Below, one piece after another: positions 1 to 7,238 of a DNA stretch of 27,286 nucleotides (positions within the stretch are counted from its first letter, which is position 1; each line of letters begins with the position of its first letter). The DNA lies in the NCBI GenBank assembly GCA_039933015.1, contig JBDTOX010000165.1:1-27286 (forward strand), read 5' to 3'. The notes below the pieces were generated by a model. The model did not search any database. It was not told the DNA's origin and worked only from the letters and a program-made list of their open reading frames with translations. The position numbers were made by a program, and so were the translations under genes. The stretch is from JBDTOX01 sp039933015 (GTDB lineage: Bacteria; Pseudomonadota; Gammaproteobacteria; Burkholderiales; Methylophilaceae).

Positions 1-2
1 GG

Positions 3-572
3 ATTACCGGGGAAGCGGCAAGGCTGGATGTGCAGCACTGGCGCGCGCGTTCCTGCGCCATCATGACCGGTATTAGCACCGTCCTGGCAGATGACCCGAA
101 CATGACCGTGCGTGCACTCAATATTGGCCGCCAGCCTTTGCGCGTGGTCGTGGATAGCCGCCTGCGCATTGCGCCGCAGGCCAACATACTAAAAGGCGGC
201 AACGTGCTGGTTGCCTACGCCGGCGATCCCGATAACAAGGCCTCCGCCTTGCAGCAGGCCGGGGCAGAGCTGTTGCTGTTGCCGGGTGCAGACGGTCGTG
301 TGCACCTCAACAGCCTGCTGCACGAGCTGGCCAGGCGTGAAATCAATGAAGTTCTGGTGGAAGCCGGGCAAGGCCTGAATGGTGCGCTGCTTGAGCAAAA
401 CCTCATCGACGAATTTTTACTGTATTACGCTGCCGTATTCATGGGCGGTGAAGCCAAAGGCATGTTCGCAATGCCTGCATTGACGCAGATGAGCCAGAGT
501 ACGCAGCTTGAGATCCTGGATTTGCGTCAGGTGGGCGCTGATATTCGCCTGTGTGCCCGCCCTCAAACTTGA
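3..572 (+). CDS. ribD: RibD, C-terminal reductase domain (5'-truncated by window)
   Basis: Riboflavin biosynthesis. The visible part is the C-terminal 5-amino-6-(5-phosphoribosylamino)uracil reductase domain of the bifunctional deaminase/reductase; it uses NADPH in the cytoplasm. The frame is open from base 3, before any start codon, and the first residues (ITGEAARLDV) already read as RibD, so the gene begins outside the window. About 190 residues remain of a family length near 360, and the N-terminal zinc deaminase domain is missing only because of the window edge. Recognisable segments are the TGISTVLADDP stretch with the following TVR, and the late VLVEAGQGLNGALL stretch. The GTG at 30 is an internal Val codon, not the start. 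tatD follows after 57 bases. RibD identity is sequence recognition; I am confident. Confidence 0.93.
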   Translation: MTGEAARLDVQHWRARSCAIMTGISTVLADDPNMTVRALNIGRQPLRVVVDSRLRIAPQANILKGGNVLVAYAGDPDNKASALQQAGAELLLLPGADGRVHLNSLLHELARREINEVLVEAGQGLNGALLEQNLIDEFLLYYAAVFMGGEAKGMFAMPALTQMSQSTQLEILDLRQVGADIRLCARPQT

Positions 573-629
573 ATCCGGGATTTACAATCTAAACCTCACT
601 CCTCATCACGAGACTACAGGCAACCCAAC

Positions 630-1424
630 GTGTTTATTGATACACATTGCCATCTGGATGCAGGTGAATTCGATGCGGATCGCGATGCAGTGGCGCTGGC
701 AGCCCTGCAACAGGGCGTTTCCATGATCGTTGTGCCCGCTGTCGAACGCGCCAACTTTAATGCGGTATGCAACCTGGCTGATCAGTATGCCCACTGTGCG
801 CTTGCTTTAGGCATACACCCTTTATGTGTGGATAGGGCGCAGCCGGATGATGTGCCATTTCTGGCTGCATTGGTCGAAAAAAAACTAAGCGGGAAAAAGC
901 AGCCGGTGGCGATAGGCGAGATTGGCCTGGATTTTTTTGTGGAAGGCTACAGCCGCGAGCGCCAGGAATACTATTTTGTCGAACAGCTAAAGCTCGCACG
1001 CCAATTTGATTTGCCGGTTATCCTGCATGTGCGCCGCTCCGTTGATGATGTACTCAAGCATTTGCGCAGGATTAAAGTGCGGGGCGGTATTGCCCATGCT
1101 TTCAATGGCAGTCGCCAGCAGGCCGATATGCTTATTGATCTGGGTTTCAAGCTGGGGTTCGGCGGCGCCATGACTTACCCGCGTGCCTTGAAAATACGCG
1201 AGTTGGCGGCAACGTTGCCGCTGGAATCCATGGTGCTGGAAACTGATGCCCCGGATATTGCGCCGGAATGGCTGGGGCATCATGGCCGCAATAGCCCGGA
1301 CCAGTTGCCTGAAATCGCGCAAGTATTGGCGGATTTGCGCGGCATAAAATGTGCGGAAGTGGCTGCAATAACGACAAGGAACGCGCTTGACAGCCTGCCA
1401 AAATTGTCTCAGTTATGCACATGA
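630..1424 (+). CDS. tatD: TatD-family metal-dependent hydrolase (putative DNase)
   Basis: Cytoplasmic TIM-barrel metallohydrolase of the TatD family (264 aa, usual length about 260). Metal-binding motifs are in the expected order: THCH at residues 5-8, EIGLD near 97, an LHVRR histidine near 132, a HAF histidine near 156 and ETDAPDI near 204. Family members act as 3'-5' exonucleases or DNases in DNA repair; the substrate here is not known. The start is a GTG at 630, which places the family's N-terminal MFIDTHCHLD at residue 1; there is no strong Shine-Dalgarno. It may be TatD or the YjjV/YcfH branch, which I cannot separate by eye. It is followed by about 200 bases of AT-rich non-coding DNA. 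Confidence 0.88.
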   Translation: MFIDTHCHLDAGEFDADRDAVALAALQQGVSMIVVPAVERANFNAVCNLADQYAHCALALGIHPLCVDRAQPDDVPFLAALVEKKLSGKKQPVAIGEIGLDFFVEGYSRERQEYYFVEQLKLARQFDLPVILHVRRSVDDVLKHLRRIKVRGGIAHAFNGSRQQADMLIDLGFKLGFGGAMTYPRALKIRELAATLPLESMVLETDAPDIAPEWLGHHGRNSPDQLPEIAQVLADLRGIKCAEVAAITTRNALDSLPKLSQLCT

Positions 1425-1575
1425 TCTCAAGTGTCACATTAACTAGTGTCAAAAAACCATACAAATCCAACGACATATAGTAAGTCACTGATTTTAATAA
1501 TAAAATTTGCAGATTAAAATATAGGCGATTTGAAAAAACTGTTTTGAATGCAAGAGTTACATATTCAAGTCACAG

Positions 1576-1610
1576 ATATTCACAAAGTTATCCACAGTTT
1601 TTGTGGATGG
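1576..1610. promoter_or_regulatory. Cluster of DnaA-box-like 9-mers beside AT-rich DNA
   Basis: Within 35 bases there is ATATTCACA (1576-1584), a perfect consensus TTATCCACA (1588-1596) and, inverted, TGTGGATGG (1602-1610, 7 of 9). The last two share ATCCACA/TGTGGAT arms around a 5-base spacer. A related ATATTCA stands at 1561. The DNA just upstream (about 1436-1550) is clearly richer in A+T than the rest of the window, with tracts such as TTTTAATAATAAAATTT. Together this is the look of a DnaA-binding region or a minimal unwinding element. It lies in the 204-base gap between tatD and mtnA, where no other feature was found. It could be an origin, a DnaA titration site or a DnaA-responsive mtnA promoter; dnaA is not in the window. 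Confidence 0.5.
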
Positions 1611-1628
1611 GGAAATGGATTTTTAAGT

Positions 1629-2702
1629 ATGCAAATTAATAGCAAGCACTTTCGTACTATTTGGCCTGCGGCCACAGGCAAGGCGGTTGAGATTATCGAT
1701 CAGACCCAGCTGCCGCATGTGTTTGAAGTCAAGCGCATAGATTCTTTGCCTGCGATGATACGCGCGATCAAGTCCATGCAAGTGCGGGGCGCGCCGCTCA
1801 TAGGCGCGGCGGCAGCTTATGGTCTTGCGTTGGCCATGCTGGAGGATGATGGTGACGCCTATCTGCAGCAGGCTGCCACGGCCTTGCTGGCTAGCCGTCC
1901 CACAGCCGTCAACCTGCGCTGGGCGGTGCAGCGCATGCTGCAGCGCTTGCTGCCGATGCCGCCTGCGCAACGCCTAACAGTGGCCTGGACCGAGGCCGCT
2001 GCCATTTGTGACGAAGATGTGCAGCTGAATCAGGCGATAGGCCAGCATGGGCTTAAACTCATACAGGCAGTAGCTAGCCAGGGCAGGACCATGAATATTC
2101 TCACCCACTGCAACGCGGGCTGGCTCGCCACCGTCGACTGGGGCACGGCGCTGGCACCCATCTATGCGGCACATGATGCCGGTATGCCGTTGCATGTCTG
2201 GGTAGATGAAACGCGTCCGCGCAACCAGGGCGCCAGCCTCACGGCTTGGGAGCTCGGCCGGCACGGCGTGCCGCATACCGTGATCAGCGATAATGCAGGC
2301 GGCCATCTCATGCAGCATGGGCAGGTGGATATGGTGATCGTGGGCGCAGACCGCGTCACCAGCACGGGCGATGTCTGCAACAAGATCGGTACTTATCTGA
2401 AAGCGCTGGCGGCCTTTGATAATGCCGTGCCTTTTTATGCCGCTGTGCCATCACCAACCATAGACTGGACTATTACTGACGGTGTGCACGAGATTCCCAT
2501 CGAAGAGCGCGATGCAGTTGAAGTGGCGTGCATAAGCGGTCGCTTGCCTGATGGCCGGATGGCAACTGTCGAGCTGCTTCCTACAGGAACTGCGGCAGCT
2601 AATCCGGCATTTGATGTCACGCCGGCAAGATTGGTTACCGGCATCATCACTGAGCGCGGGGTATGTGCGCCCGCTCAGTTAGCCCAACTTTTTGAAGGAT
2701 GA
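1629..2702 (+). CDS. mtnA: S-methyl-5-thioribose-1-phosphate isomerase
   Basis: Converts 5-methylthioribose-1-phosphate to 5-methylthioribulose-1-phosphate in salvage of methylthioadenosine; related enzymes also act on 5-deoxyribose-1-phosphate. At 357 aa the length fits the family. Key segments are RGAPLIGAAAAYG near 53-65, the catalytic Cys161 in THCNAG, the WVDETRPRNQG segment near 191-201 and the catalytic Asp241 in VGADRV. The numbering nearly matches the Bacillus enzyme (Cys160/Asp240). The frame is open to an ATG at 1548, but that would add 27 unconserved residues and run through the DnaA-box cluster; the ATG at 1629, with a GGGG/GGA stretch upstream, gives the normal N-terminus. The stop overlaps the Shine-Dalgarno region of the aldolase gene downstream, so the two are probably cotranscribed and work on consecutive steps. 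Confidence 0.93.
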   Translation: MQINSKHFRTIWPAATGKAVEIIDQTQLPHVFEVKRIDSLPAMIRAIKSMQVRGAPLIGAAAAYGLALAMLEDDGDAYLQQAATALLASRPTAVNLRWAVQRMLQRLLPMPPAQRLTVAWTEAAAICDEDVQLNQAIGQHGLKLIQAVASQGRTMNILTHCNAGWLATVDWGTALAPIYAAHDAGMPLHVWVDETRPRNQGASLTAWELGRHGVPHTVISDNAGGHLMQHGQVDMVIVGADRVTSTGDVCNKIGTYLKALAAFDNAVPFYAAVPSPTIDWTITDGVHEIPIEERDAVEVACISGRLPDGRMATVELLPTGTAAANPAFDVTPARLVTGIITERGVCAPAQLAQLFEG

Positions 2703-2707
2703 GGACC

Positions 2708-3358
2708 ATGCCTACGCAACGCGAAGACCTGCTCGAAATTACGCGCAAACTGGTTGAGCTGGGGCTTAATCAGGGCACCTCCGGCAACGTCAGCGTGCGC
2801 GCCGCCGATGGCTTTCTGATTACGCCGTCAGGCATGGAGGTTGCGGCCATGACCCCGCATGACATGGTGTGCATGGGGTTTGATGGCGCACCTGTGAACC
2901 AGAAAAATGACGAGCGTCAGCCTTCCAGCGAGTGGCGCTTTCACCGCGACATTCTGCAGGCGCGCCAGGAAATTGGCGCCGTGATTCATACCCACTCCAT
3001 GTTCGCCACCACGCTGGCATGTTTGCGAAAAAACATTCCGCCATTTCACTACATGATAGCCGTAGCGGGTGGCGACTGCATACGCTGCGCGCCTTATGCC
3101 TTGTTCGGCTCGCAAGCGCTATCCGATTTGGCATTGCAAGCACTGCAGGGCCGCAAGGCCTGCTTGTTGGCCAACCATGGCATGATAGTCATTGGCAGCG
3201 ATCTGGAAAAGGCGCTGGCACTGGCGGTGGAAGTCGAGACCCTGAGCGAACAATATTGGCGCGCCCTGCAGCTAGGGCAGCCGTATTTGCTGAGCGAGCA
3301 GGAAATGGCGGAGGTGGCGCAGCAATTCAAGGGCTATGGCAGCTGGAAGCAGGAGTAG
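2708..3358 (+). CDS. Class II aldolase, putative 5-(methylthio)ribulose-1-phosphate / 5-deoxyribulose-1-phosphate aldolase
   Basis: Zinc aldolase of the FucA/AraD/MtnB superfamily, 216 aa. It lines up with E. coli L-fuculose-1-phosphate aldolase almost residue for residue: LGLNQGTSGNVSVR near 18-31, LITPSG near 37-42, catalytic Glu75 in PSSEWRFH, zinc ligands His94, His96 (HTH) and His157 (NHG), and HYMIAVAGG near 114-122. Position directly after mtnA suggests its substrate is the MtnA product, split into DHAP and an aldehyde, as in the Ald2/DrdA shunts, rather than fuculose phosphate. That role is inferred from context. An ATG at 2699 overlaps the mtnA stop, but the AAGGA at 2695-2699 would lie on it; the ATG at 2708 has that Shine-Dalgarno at 8 bases, so I chose it. 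The alternative is MtnB dehydratase, but FucA-type motifs fit better. Confidence 0.85.
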   Translation: MPTQREDLLEITRKLVELGLNQGTSGNVSVRAADGFLITPSGMEVAAMTPHDMVCMGFDGAPVNQKNDERQPSSEWRFHRDILQARQEIGAVIHTHSMFATTLACLRKNIPPFHYMIAVAGGDCIRCAPYALFGSQALSDLALQALQGRKACLLANHGMIVIGSDLEKALALAVEVETLSEQYWRALQLGQPYLLSEQEMAEVAQQFKGYGSWKQE

Positions 3359-3368
3359 CTGGCTGGGA

Positions 3369-3398
3369 GTGCTCCACGCCGGTAGGGGGCTGGAGCAC
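3369..3398. terminator. Inverted repeat after the aldolase gene, possible terminator
   Basis: GTGCTCCA (3369-3376) pairs perfectly with TGGAGCAC (3391-3398) across a 14-base loop, 10 bases after the aldolase stop. There is no T tract after it, so intrinsic termination is doubtful; it may instead stabilise the 3' end of the mtnA-aldolase message. Confidence 0.35.
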
Positions 3399-3525
3399 GC
3401 TGCTTGCCCATTTCGTATGCGGATTAAACCTTTGCCGTTCCTGGGCGTCAATAGTGTGCACTATCGACCGCGCGCGCCAGCCCCTCGCCTCCCTGCAGCC
3501 TGCTATTTTAGCGGCATACAGAGCA

Positions 3526-3555
3526 TTGACAGGTAAAACTGGCTATGGCTAAATA
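3526..3555 (+). promoter_or_regulatory. Sigma70-type promoter upstream of the signalling genes
   Basis: A perfect -35 TTGACA (3526-3531) is followed after 18 bases by TAAATA (3550-3555). Transcription would begin near 3562, roughly 240-310 bases before the histidine-kinase start, leaving a long leader. The 3359-3869 interval has no convincing protein-coding gene; it holds the inverted repeat at 3369, this promoter, the hairpin at 3631 and one copy of a repeated element at 3708. Confidence 0.5.
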
Positions 3556-3630
3556 CACTCAGTTTCATACAAGTTAAAAAAGTTAATCGTTATTTTAGTA
3601 AAGAGATTGCAGCGAGTAATGAAGGGGCAG

Positions 3631-3656
3631 GTGTCAGCGGGCGATAGCCGTGACAC
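3631..3656 (+). other. Bulged hairpin in the leader of the histidine kinase
   Basis: GTGTCAGCGG (3631-3640) and CCGTGACAC (3648-3656) pair over a 7-base loop with a single bulged base. A TTTTT run follows at about 3664-3668. It could end a short RNA of about 100 bases started at the 3526 promoter, or be part of a structured leader. The T run is 7 bases away from the stem, so it is not a classical terminator. Confidence 0.3.
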
Positions 3657-3707
3657 ATGGTGGTTTTTCCGGGCATGGCCGCCAAGCCATCCGCGATATG
3701 GATCACC

Positions 3708-3732
3708 GGTGTGTCTCATATCCTGCATGGTG
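3708..3732 (+). repeat. 25-bp direct repeat, copy 1
   Basis: Begins GGTGTGTCTCATATCCT and ends GTG. It matches the stretch at 7155-7179 at 23 of 25 positions in the same orientation; similarity stops abruptly at both edges. It lies upstream of the histidine kinase, with the second copy beyond the third gene of the cassette. No open reading frame is attached to it. Confidence 0.6.
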
Positions 3733-3869
3733 TTGCATCGCAAGTGTTTTATTGGAATTTTCACTGCCATCTGGTTGGGGAGCCGGATGTATGATGAATA
3801 ATGATTAACGGCCGGCTCCCCCATAGTCATTCACGGGGTCTGGCCGAGCGCCTTATGGAGAGTCAATTC

Positions 3870-5324
3870 GTGAATGCACATGTGCTGGAAGAGGGTTGTT
3901 TATGGCTGCTGGAGTCGGCGCCTAACGCCATGCTCATCGCCGATGCCGCAGGAAGCATCATCTACACCAATAGCCTGGCCGAAGCATTATTTGGGTATAG
4001 CCGCGAGGAGCTGCGCGGCCTAACCATGGAAGGTCTCCTGCCCCAGCGTTACCGGCATGAATACAGTTTTCAGTCACAGCAACCCACGATGGGCAGCGGA
4101 CTCAAACTGTCCGGACAGCGCAAGGATGGCAGCGAGATTGCGCTCGACATCAACCTGAGCGCCTTGGAGACCAGCGCCGGCACCATGACCATGGCTGCCA
4201 TCCGTGACCTGAGCTTGCAGGATCGCGCCATTGAGGAGTTGCGGCACGCGGAAACCCATCTTGAACATATCATCGACTCAATCAATGATGTCGTGTGGTC
4301 GATTACCCCATCCGGGGATCGTGTCCTTTTTGTCAACTCTGCCTGGGAGCGGGTGTTCGGGCATTCTCACACCGAGGCGCAAAACAATCCGGGACTCTGG
4401 CAGCAAACTATCCACCCCGAAGACCGGTCGCAGGCGTTAGACGCGCTTGCGACGTTGCTGGCTAAAGATCAGCTTAGCCTGGAATACCGTATCGTCCGCC
4501 CTGATGGAGAAGTGCGCTGGATCGCCGATCACGCCACTGTAGTGCGCGACGCGCAAGGGGTGCCAATGCGCATCGACGGCATCGGACGCGACATCACCTG
4601 GCGCAAGCAGGACGAAGAGCGTCAGGCCATGCTGATGCACGAGTTGCAGAGCGCCAACGAAGAACTGAAACATTTTGCCTATGTCGTCTCGCATGACCTC
4701 AAGGCGCCATTGCGTGCGATCGGCTCATTGGCGGAATGGATAGCCACTGATTACGCCGACAAATTCGACAACGAAGGCAGGGAACACCTGCGCCTGCTGG
4801 TCGGCAGGGCGCACCGTATGGACGCACTGATTAATGGCATCCTGCAGTATTCGCGCGTAGGGCAAGCATATGAGGAGCGCATGGATGTAGACCTGGATGC
4901 GCTGATGCACGAGGTAATCGACTCGCTCGCGCCACCTGCGCATATCCGCATAGAGATCGATACGCCCTTGCCTACTGTGCATGTCGAGCACACCCGCATA
5001 CAGCAGGTGTTCCAGAATCTGCTTTCAAATGCCATTAAATACATCGACAAGCCGCAGGGCGAAGTACATATCGGCTGCGTCGCCGAGAAAAAAACCTGGA
5101 AATTTTATGTGCGCGACAATGGCCCCGGCATCGAGCAGCGCCACTTTGAGCGCATCTTCCAGTTATTTCAGACATTGGCGCCGCGCGACCGGGTGGAGAG
5201 CACCGGTGTTGGACTGGCCTTGGTGAAAAAAATTATCGAGTTGCACAAGGGTAGTGTCTGGCTGGAATCGAAAGTTGGAGTAGGTACTACGTTTTTCTTT
5301 AGCTTGCCCAAGCACGGGCAGTGA
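3870..5324 (+). CDS. PAS-PAS sensor histidine kinase, soluble
   Basis: Cytoplasmic two-component sensor kinase; no transmembrane segment or signal peptide is visible. Numbering from the GTG start, domains run: PAS about 12-117 (SAPNAMLIADAAG), second PAS with PAC about 130-247 (HPEDR, then DGIGRDIT), HisKA with SHDLKAP (phospho-acceptor His275), and an HATPase_c domain with Asn387 in LLSNAIKY, DNGPGI at 416-421 and STGVGLALVKKI near 444-455. This dimerisation/ATPase half is of the bacteriophytochrome-like type. GTG 3870 is preferred because GGAG sits 9 bases upstream; ATGs at 3801 and 3855 are in frame and would add 23 or 5 residues but lack a ribosome site. Two receiver proteins follow at once, so a phosphorelay within the cassette is likely. 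The PAS ligands or cues are unknown. Confidence 0.88.
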   Translation: MNAHVLEEGCLWLLESAPNAMLIADAAGSIIYTNSLAEALFGYSREELRGLTMEGLLPQRYRHEYSFQSQQPTMGSGLKLSGQRKDGSEIALDINLSALETSAGTMTMAAIRDLSLQDRAIEELRHAETHLEHIIDSINDVVWSITPSGDRVLFVNSAWERVFGHSHTEAQNNPGLWQQTIHPEDRSQALDALATLLAKDQLSLEYRIVRPDGEVRWIADHATVVRDAQGVPMRIDGIGRDITWRKQDEERQAMLMHELQSANEELKHFAYVVSHDLKAPLRAIGSLAEWIATDYADKFDNEGREHLRLLVGRAHRMDALINGILQYSRVGQAYEERMDVDLDALMHEVIDSLAPPAHIRIEIDTPLPTVHVEHTRIQQVFQNLLSNAIKYIDKPQGEVHIGCVAEKKTWKFYVRDNGPGIEQRHFERIFQLFQTLAPRDRVESTGVGLALVKKIIELHKGSVWLESKVGVGTTFFFSLPKHGQ

Positions 5325-5348
5325 CAATTAAAAGATGGGGGGGAATGA

Positions 5349-5765
5349 ATGAGGATTAAAAACAAACCGATTCTGCTGGTCGAAGATGATCAGGTCGATA
5401 GCATGACGGTCAGGCGTGCGCTTAAGGAGCTGCAAGTGACCAATCCGCTGACACACGTAGAAAATGGCGAGGAAGCGCTTGCCCATCTGCGCGATCCTGC
5501 CTGCGACCAGCCCTGCATCATCTTGCTTGATCTCAATATGCCCAAAATGGGCGGTATCGAGCTTTTGCAGGTGATTAAGCATGATGCGCTGCTCAAGGTT
5601 ATCCCGGTGGTCGTGCTAACCACTTCCGAAGAGCAGCAGGACAAGGTGGAAAGTTTTAATCTCGGTGTGGCCGGCTATATGGCCAAACCGGTCGATTACC
5701 AACATTTTGTCGAAGTAATGCGCTCTATCAATACCTACTGGACCCTTAGCGAGATGCCATCATGA
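5349..5765 (+). CDS. Rcp1-type single-domain response regulator
   Basis: 138-aa stand-alone receiver (CheY fold) with acidic pocket Glu12-Asp13-Asp14, phospho-acceptor Asp61 in LLDLNMPKMGG, Thr91/Thr92 and Lys113 in AKPVDYQHF. The length, the LNMPKMGG motif and the C-terminal helix ending in SINTYW are typical of the Rcp1 group, partners of phytochrome-like kinases. There is no output domain, so it must act by protein contact or by passing on phosphate. The ATG at 5349 has a G-rich ribosome site just upstream. It sits 24 bases after the kinase gene, and its stop overlaps the start of the next gene (ATGA), so the three genes are very likely one transcript. Confidence 0.9.
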   Translation: MRIKNKPILLVEDDQVDSMTVRRALKELQVTNPLTHVENGEEALAHLRDPACDQPCIILLDLNMPKMGGIELLQVIKHDALLKVIPVVVLTTSEEQQDKVESFNLGVAGYMAKPVDYQHFVEVMRSINTYWTLSEMPS

Positions 5766-7108
5766 ACGCAACAATCAAATCACCGGGCGAGCCGGAATTC
5801 GCAACCAGGCGCCATGTGCGCATCCTGCTGGTAGAAGACGATGCAGTCGACCGTATGGCCTGCCGGCGCGCCTTGCAGCAGCATCCGGGCTACGAGTGCG
5901 AGCTTTACGATGCGGATACCGGCGGGCAGGGGCTGCAGCTGGTCCAGGATCACGAGTTCGATTGCATCTTGCTCGACTATCACCTGCCGGATATGACCGG
6001 CCTTGAGTTCCTGAGGGAGATCACCGATGCGATGGGCAGGATCCAGGTGCCGGTACTCAAGCTGACCGGTTCCGACAATGTTGCCATCGCTATCGAGGCC
6101 ATGAAGCACGGCGCGCGCGATTATCTGATCAAGGATACGGAAGGGCGCTATCTGGAATTGCTGCCGGCAGTGATTGAGCGCGTGCTGGGCGAGCAGCGGG
6201 TGCTGGAGGAGAAGGGTCACGCCGAGATTAAATACCGTATGCTGGTGGAACATCTTCCTAGCATTACCTATATCCTAGCCATCGAGGAGGGGGATCGTTC
6301 GATATTCATCAGCCCGCAAATTGCGAGTCTTGGTTTTACCCCGGAGGAGTGGATCGAGCAGGGCGACCTCTGGTTTCAGCAGATACATCCCGAAGATCGC
6401 GATCTGGTCATGCAGCTATTTTTGCACAGTCGCAATACCGGCGAGGTGTTCCGCTGCGATTACCGGATATACACGCGCAGCGGCGACATACTCTGGTTTC
6501 ACGATGAAGCGAGCATGGTGCGTGACGAGGGTGGCAAGATGCTGTTCATGCAAGGCGTCATGCTGGATATCACGGAAAAGAAAGCCATGGAGGCTGAACT
6601 CGTCGAGCATCGCCACCGGCTCGAAAAGAACGTGGAGTTGCGCACTGCGATGCTGGAGCGGCGCATAACCGCACTGGAGTCTGCCAATGAAAATCTTTGT
6701 ACAAAGATAGAGGAGAACATGGCCGCTCTGCGCCAGGCCGGATTGGCGCAGTTGCGCTGCCAGACAGCGCACTCATTAGCGGCGGAGGCGATCCTGGACG
6801 TGGATGCGGGCGGACTCCTCACCCTGCTGAATCCGGCAGCTGAGGGCTTGCTCATGATAGACCGTGAAAAAGCGCTGGGCCGCCCGCTTGTGGAAGTGCT
6901 GAAGCTGACCGGCAGCGGCGGGCTGACCATTGAAGACATCCAGCGGCGCTGCCTCGGTCGGCAGCATGAGAGCGTGCGGGTGGAAGCTGCAACCCTGTTG
7001 CGGGAAGACGGTGTGTCGCTGGCCGTGTCTGGCTCGTTCGCGCCTATAGTCAACGAAGATGGGGAGGCTGTAAGCCTGTTAGTGCTGCTGCAGCACCTGC
7101 CATTATAA
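5762..7108 (+). CDS. REC-PAS-PAS protein without catalytic output domain
   Basis: 448 aa. The receiver (about 19-140) is complete: Glu25-Asp26-Asp27, phospho-acceptor Asp72 in LLDYHLPDMTG, Thr102 and Lys124 in YLIKD. It is followed by a PAS/PAC module (about 155-273, HPEDR then GVMLDITEKK), a predicted coiled-coil linker (about 275-330) and a second, more divergent PAS (about 335-445). The protein ends there, with no kinase, GGDEF, EAL or DNA-binding domain. It overlaps the preceding receiver gene by 4 bases and presumably takes phosphate from the same kinase. It may be an adaptor that recruits another enzyme through its PAS domains. I see no frameshift that would have removed a longer C-terminus; a 12-bp hairpin closes the gene. 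Confidence 0.85.
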   Translation: MNATIKSPGEPEFATRRHVRILLVEDDAVDRMACRRALQQHPGYECELYDADTGGQGLQLVQDHEFDCILLDYHLPDMTGLEFLREITDAMGRIQVPVLKLTGSDNVAIAIEAMKHGARDYLIKDTEGRYLELLPAVIERVLGEQRVLEEKGHAEIKYRMLVEHLPSITYILAIEEGDRSIFISPQIASLGFTPEEWIEQGDLWFQQIHPEDRDLVMQLFLHSRNTGEVFRCDYRIYTRSGDILWFHDEASMVRDEGGKMLFMQGVMLDITEKKAMEAELVEHRHRLEKNVELRTAMLERRITALESANENLCTKIEENMAALRQAGLAQLRCQTAHSLAAEAILDVDAGGLLTLLNPAAEGLLMIDREKALGRPLVEVLKLTGSGGLTIEDIQRRCLGRQHESVRVEAATLLREDGVSLAVSGSFAPIVNEDGEAVSLLVLLQHLPL

Positions 7109-7112
7109 CAAT

Positions 7113-7143
7113 ACAAGGTCATGGGTTCTTACCATGACCTTGT
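7113..7143 (+). terminator. Perfect 12-bp hairpin after the signalling cassette
   Basis: ACAAGGTCATGG (7113-7124) pairs without mismatch with CCATGACCTTGT (7132-7143) over a 7-base loop, 4 bases after the REC-PAS-PAS stop. No T run follows, so it may need Rho or act as a 3'-end stabiliser, but its place between two transcription units fits a terminator. Confidence 0.6.
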
Positions 7144-7154
7144 GGAACAAACTT

Positions 7155-7179
7155 GGTGTGTCTCATATCCTTCATTGTG
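7155..7179 (+). repeat. 25-bp direct repeat, copy 2
   Basis: Same element as at 3708-3732, 23 of 25 bases identical. Its end overlaps the proposed -35 box of the pyrG promoter. The two copies bracket the three signalling genes exactly, about 3.4 kb apart. Confidence 0.6.
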
Positions 7180-7203
7180 AGGGTGGGGCGTTTCCAGTAA
7201 AAT
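7175..7203 (+). promoter_or_regulatory. Probable pyrG operon promoter
   Basis: TTGTGA (7175-7180), a 17-base spacer and TAAAAT (7198-7203) form a good sigma70-type promoter, with a start expected near 7210 and a leader of about 30 bases to the pyrG ATG at 7239. It lies between the hairpin that closes the previous unit and pyrG. Confidence 0.55.
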
Positions 7204-7238
7204 AGACTCCCGTCCGCAATGTCCAAAAAGTTCCATTC

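Noticed and set aside
1548..1628. Upstream ATG that would lengthen MtnA by 27 residues
   Set aside because: The extension is unlike the family and would cover the DnaA-box cluster; ATG 1629 gives catalytic residues at the usual positions.
3607..3801. 64-codon ORF in the leader of the histidine kinase
   Set aside because: Composition and content do not resemble a protein, and it overlaps a strong hairpin and the repeated element.
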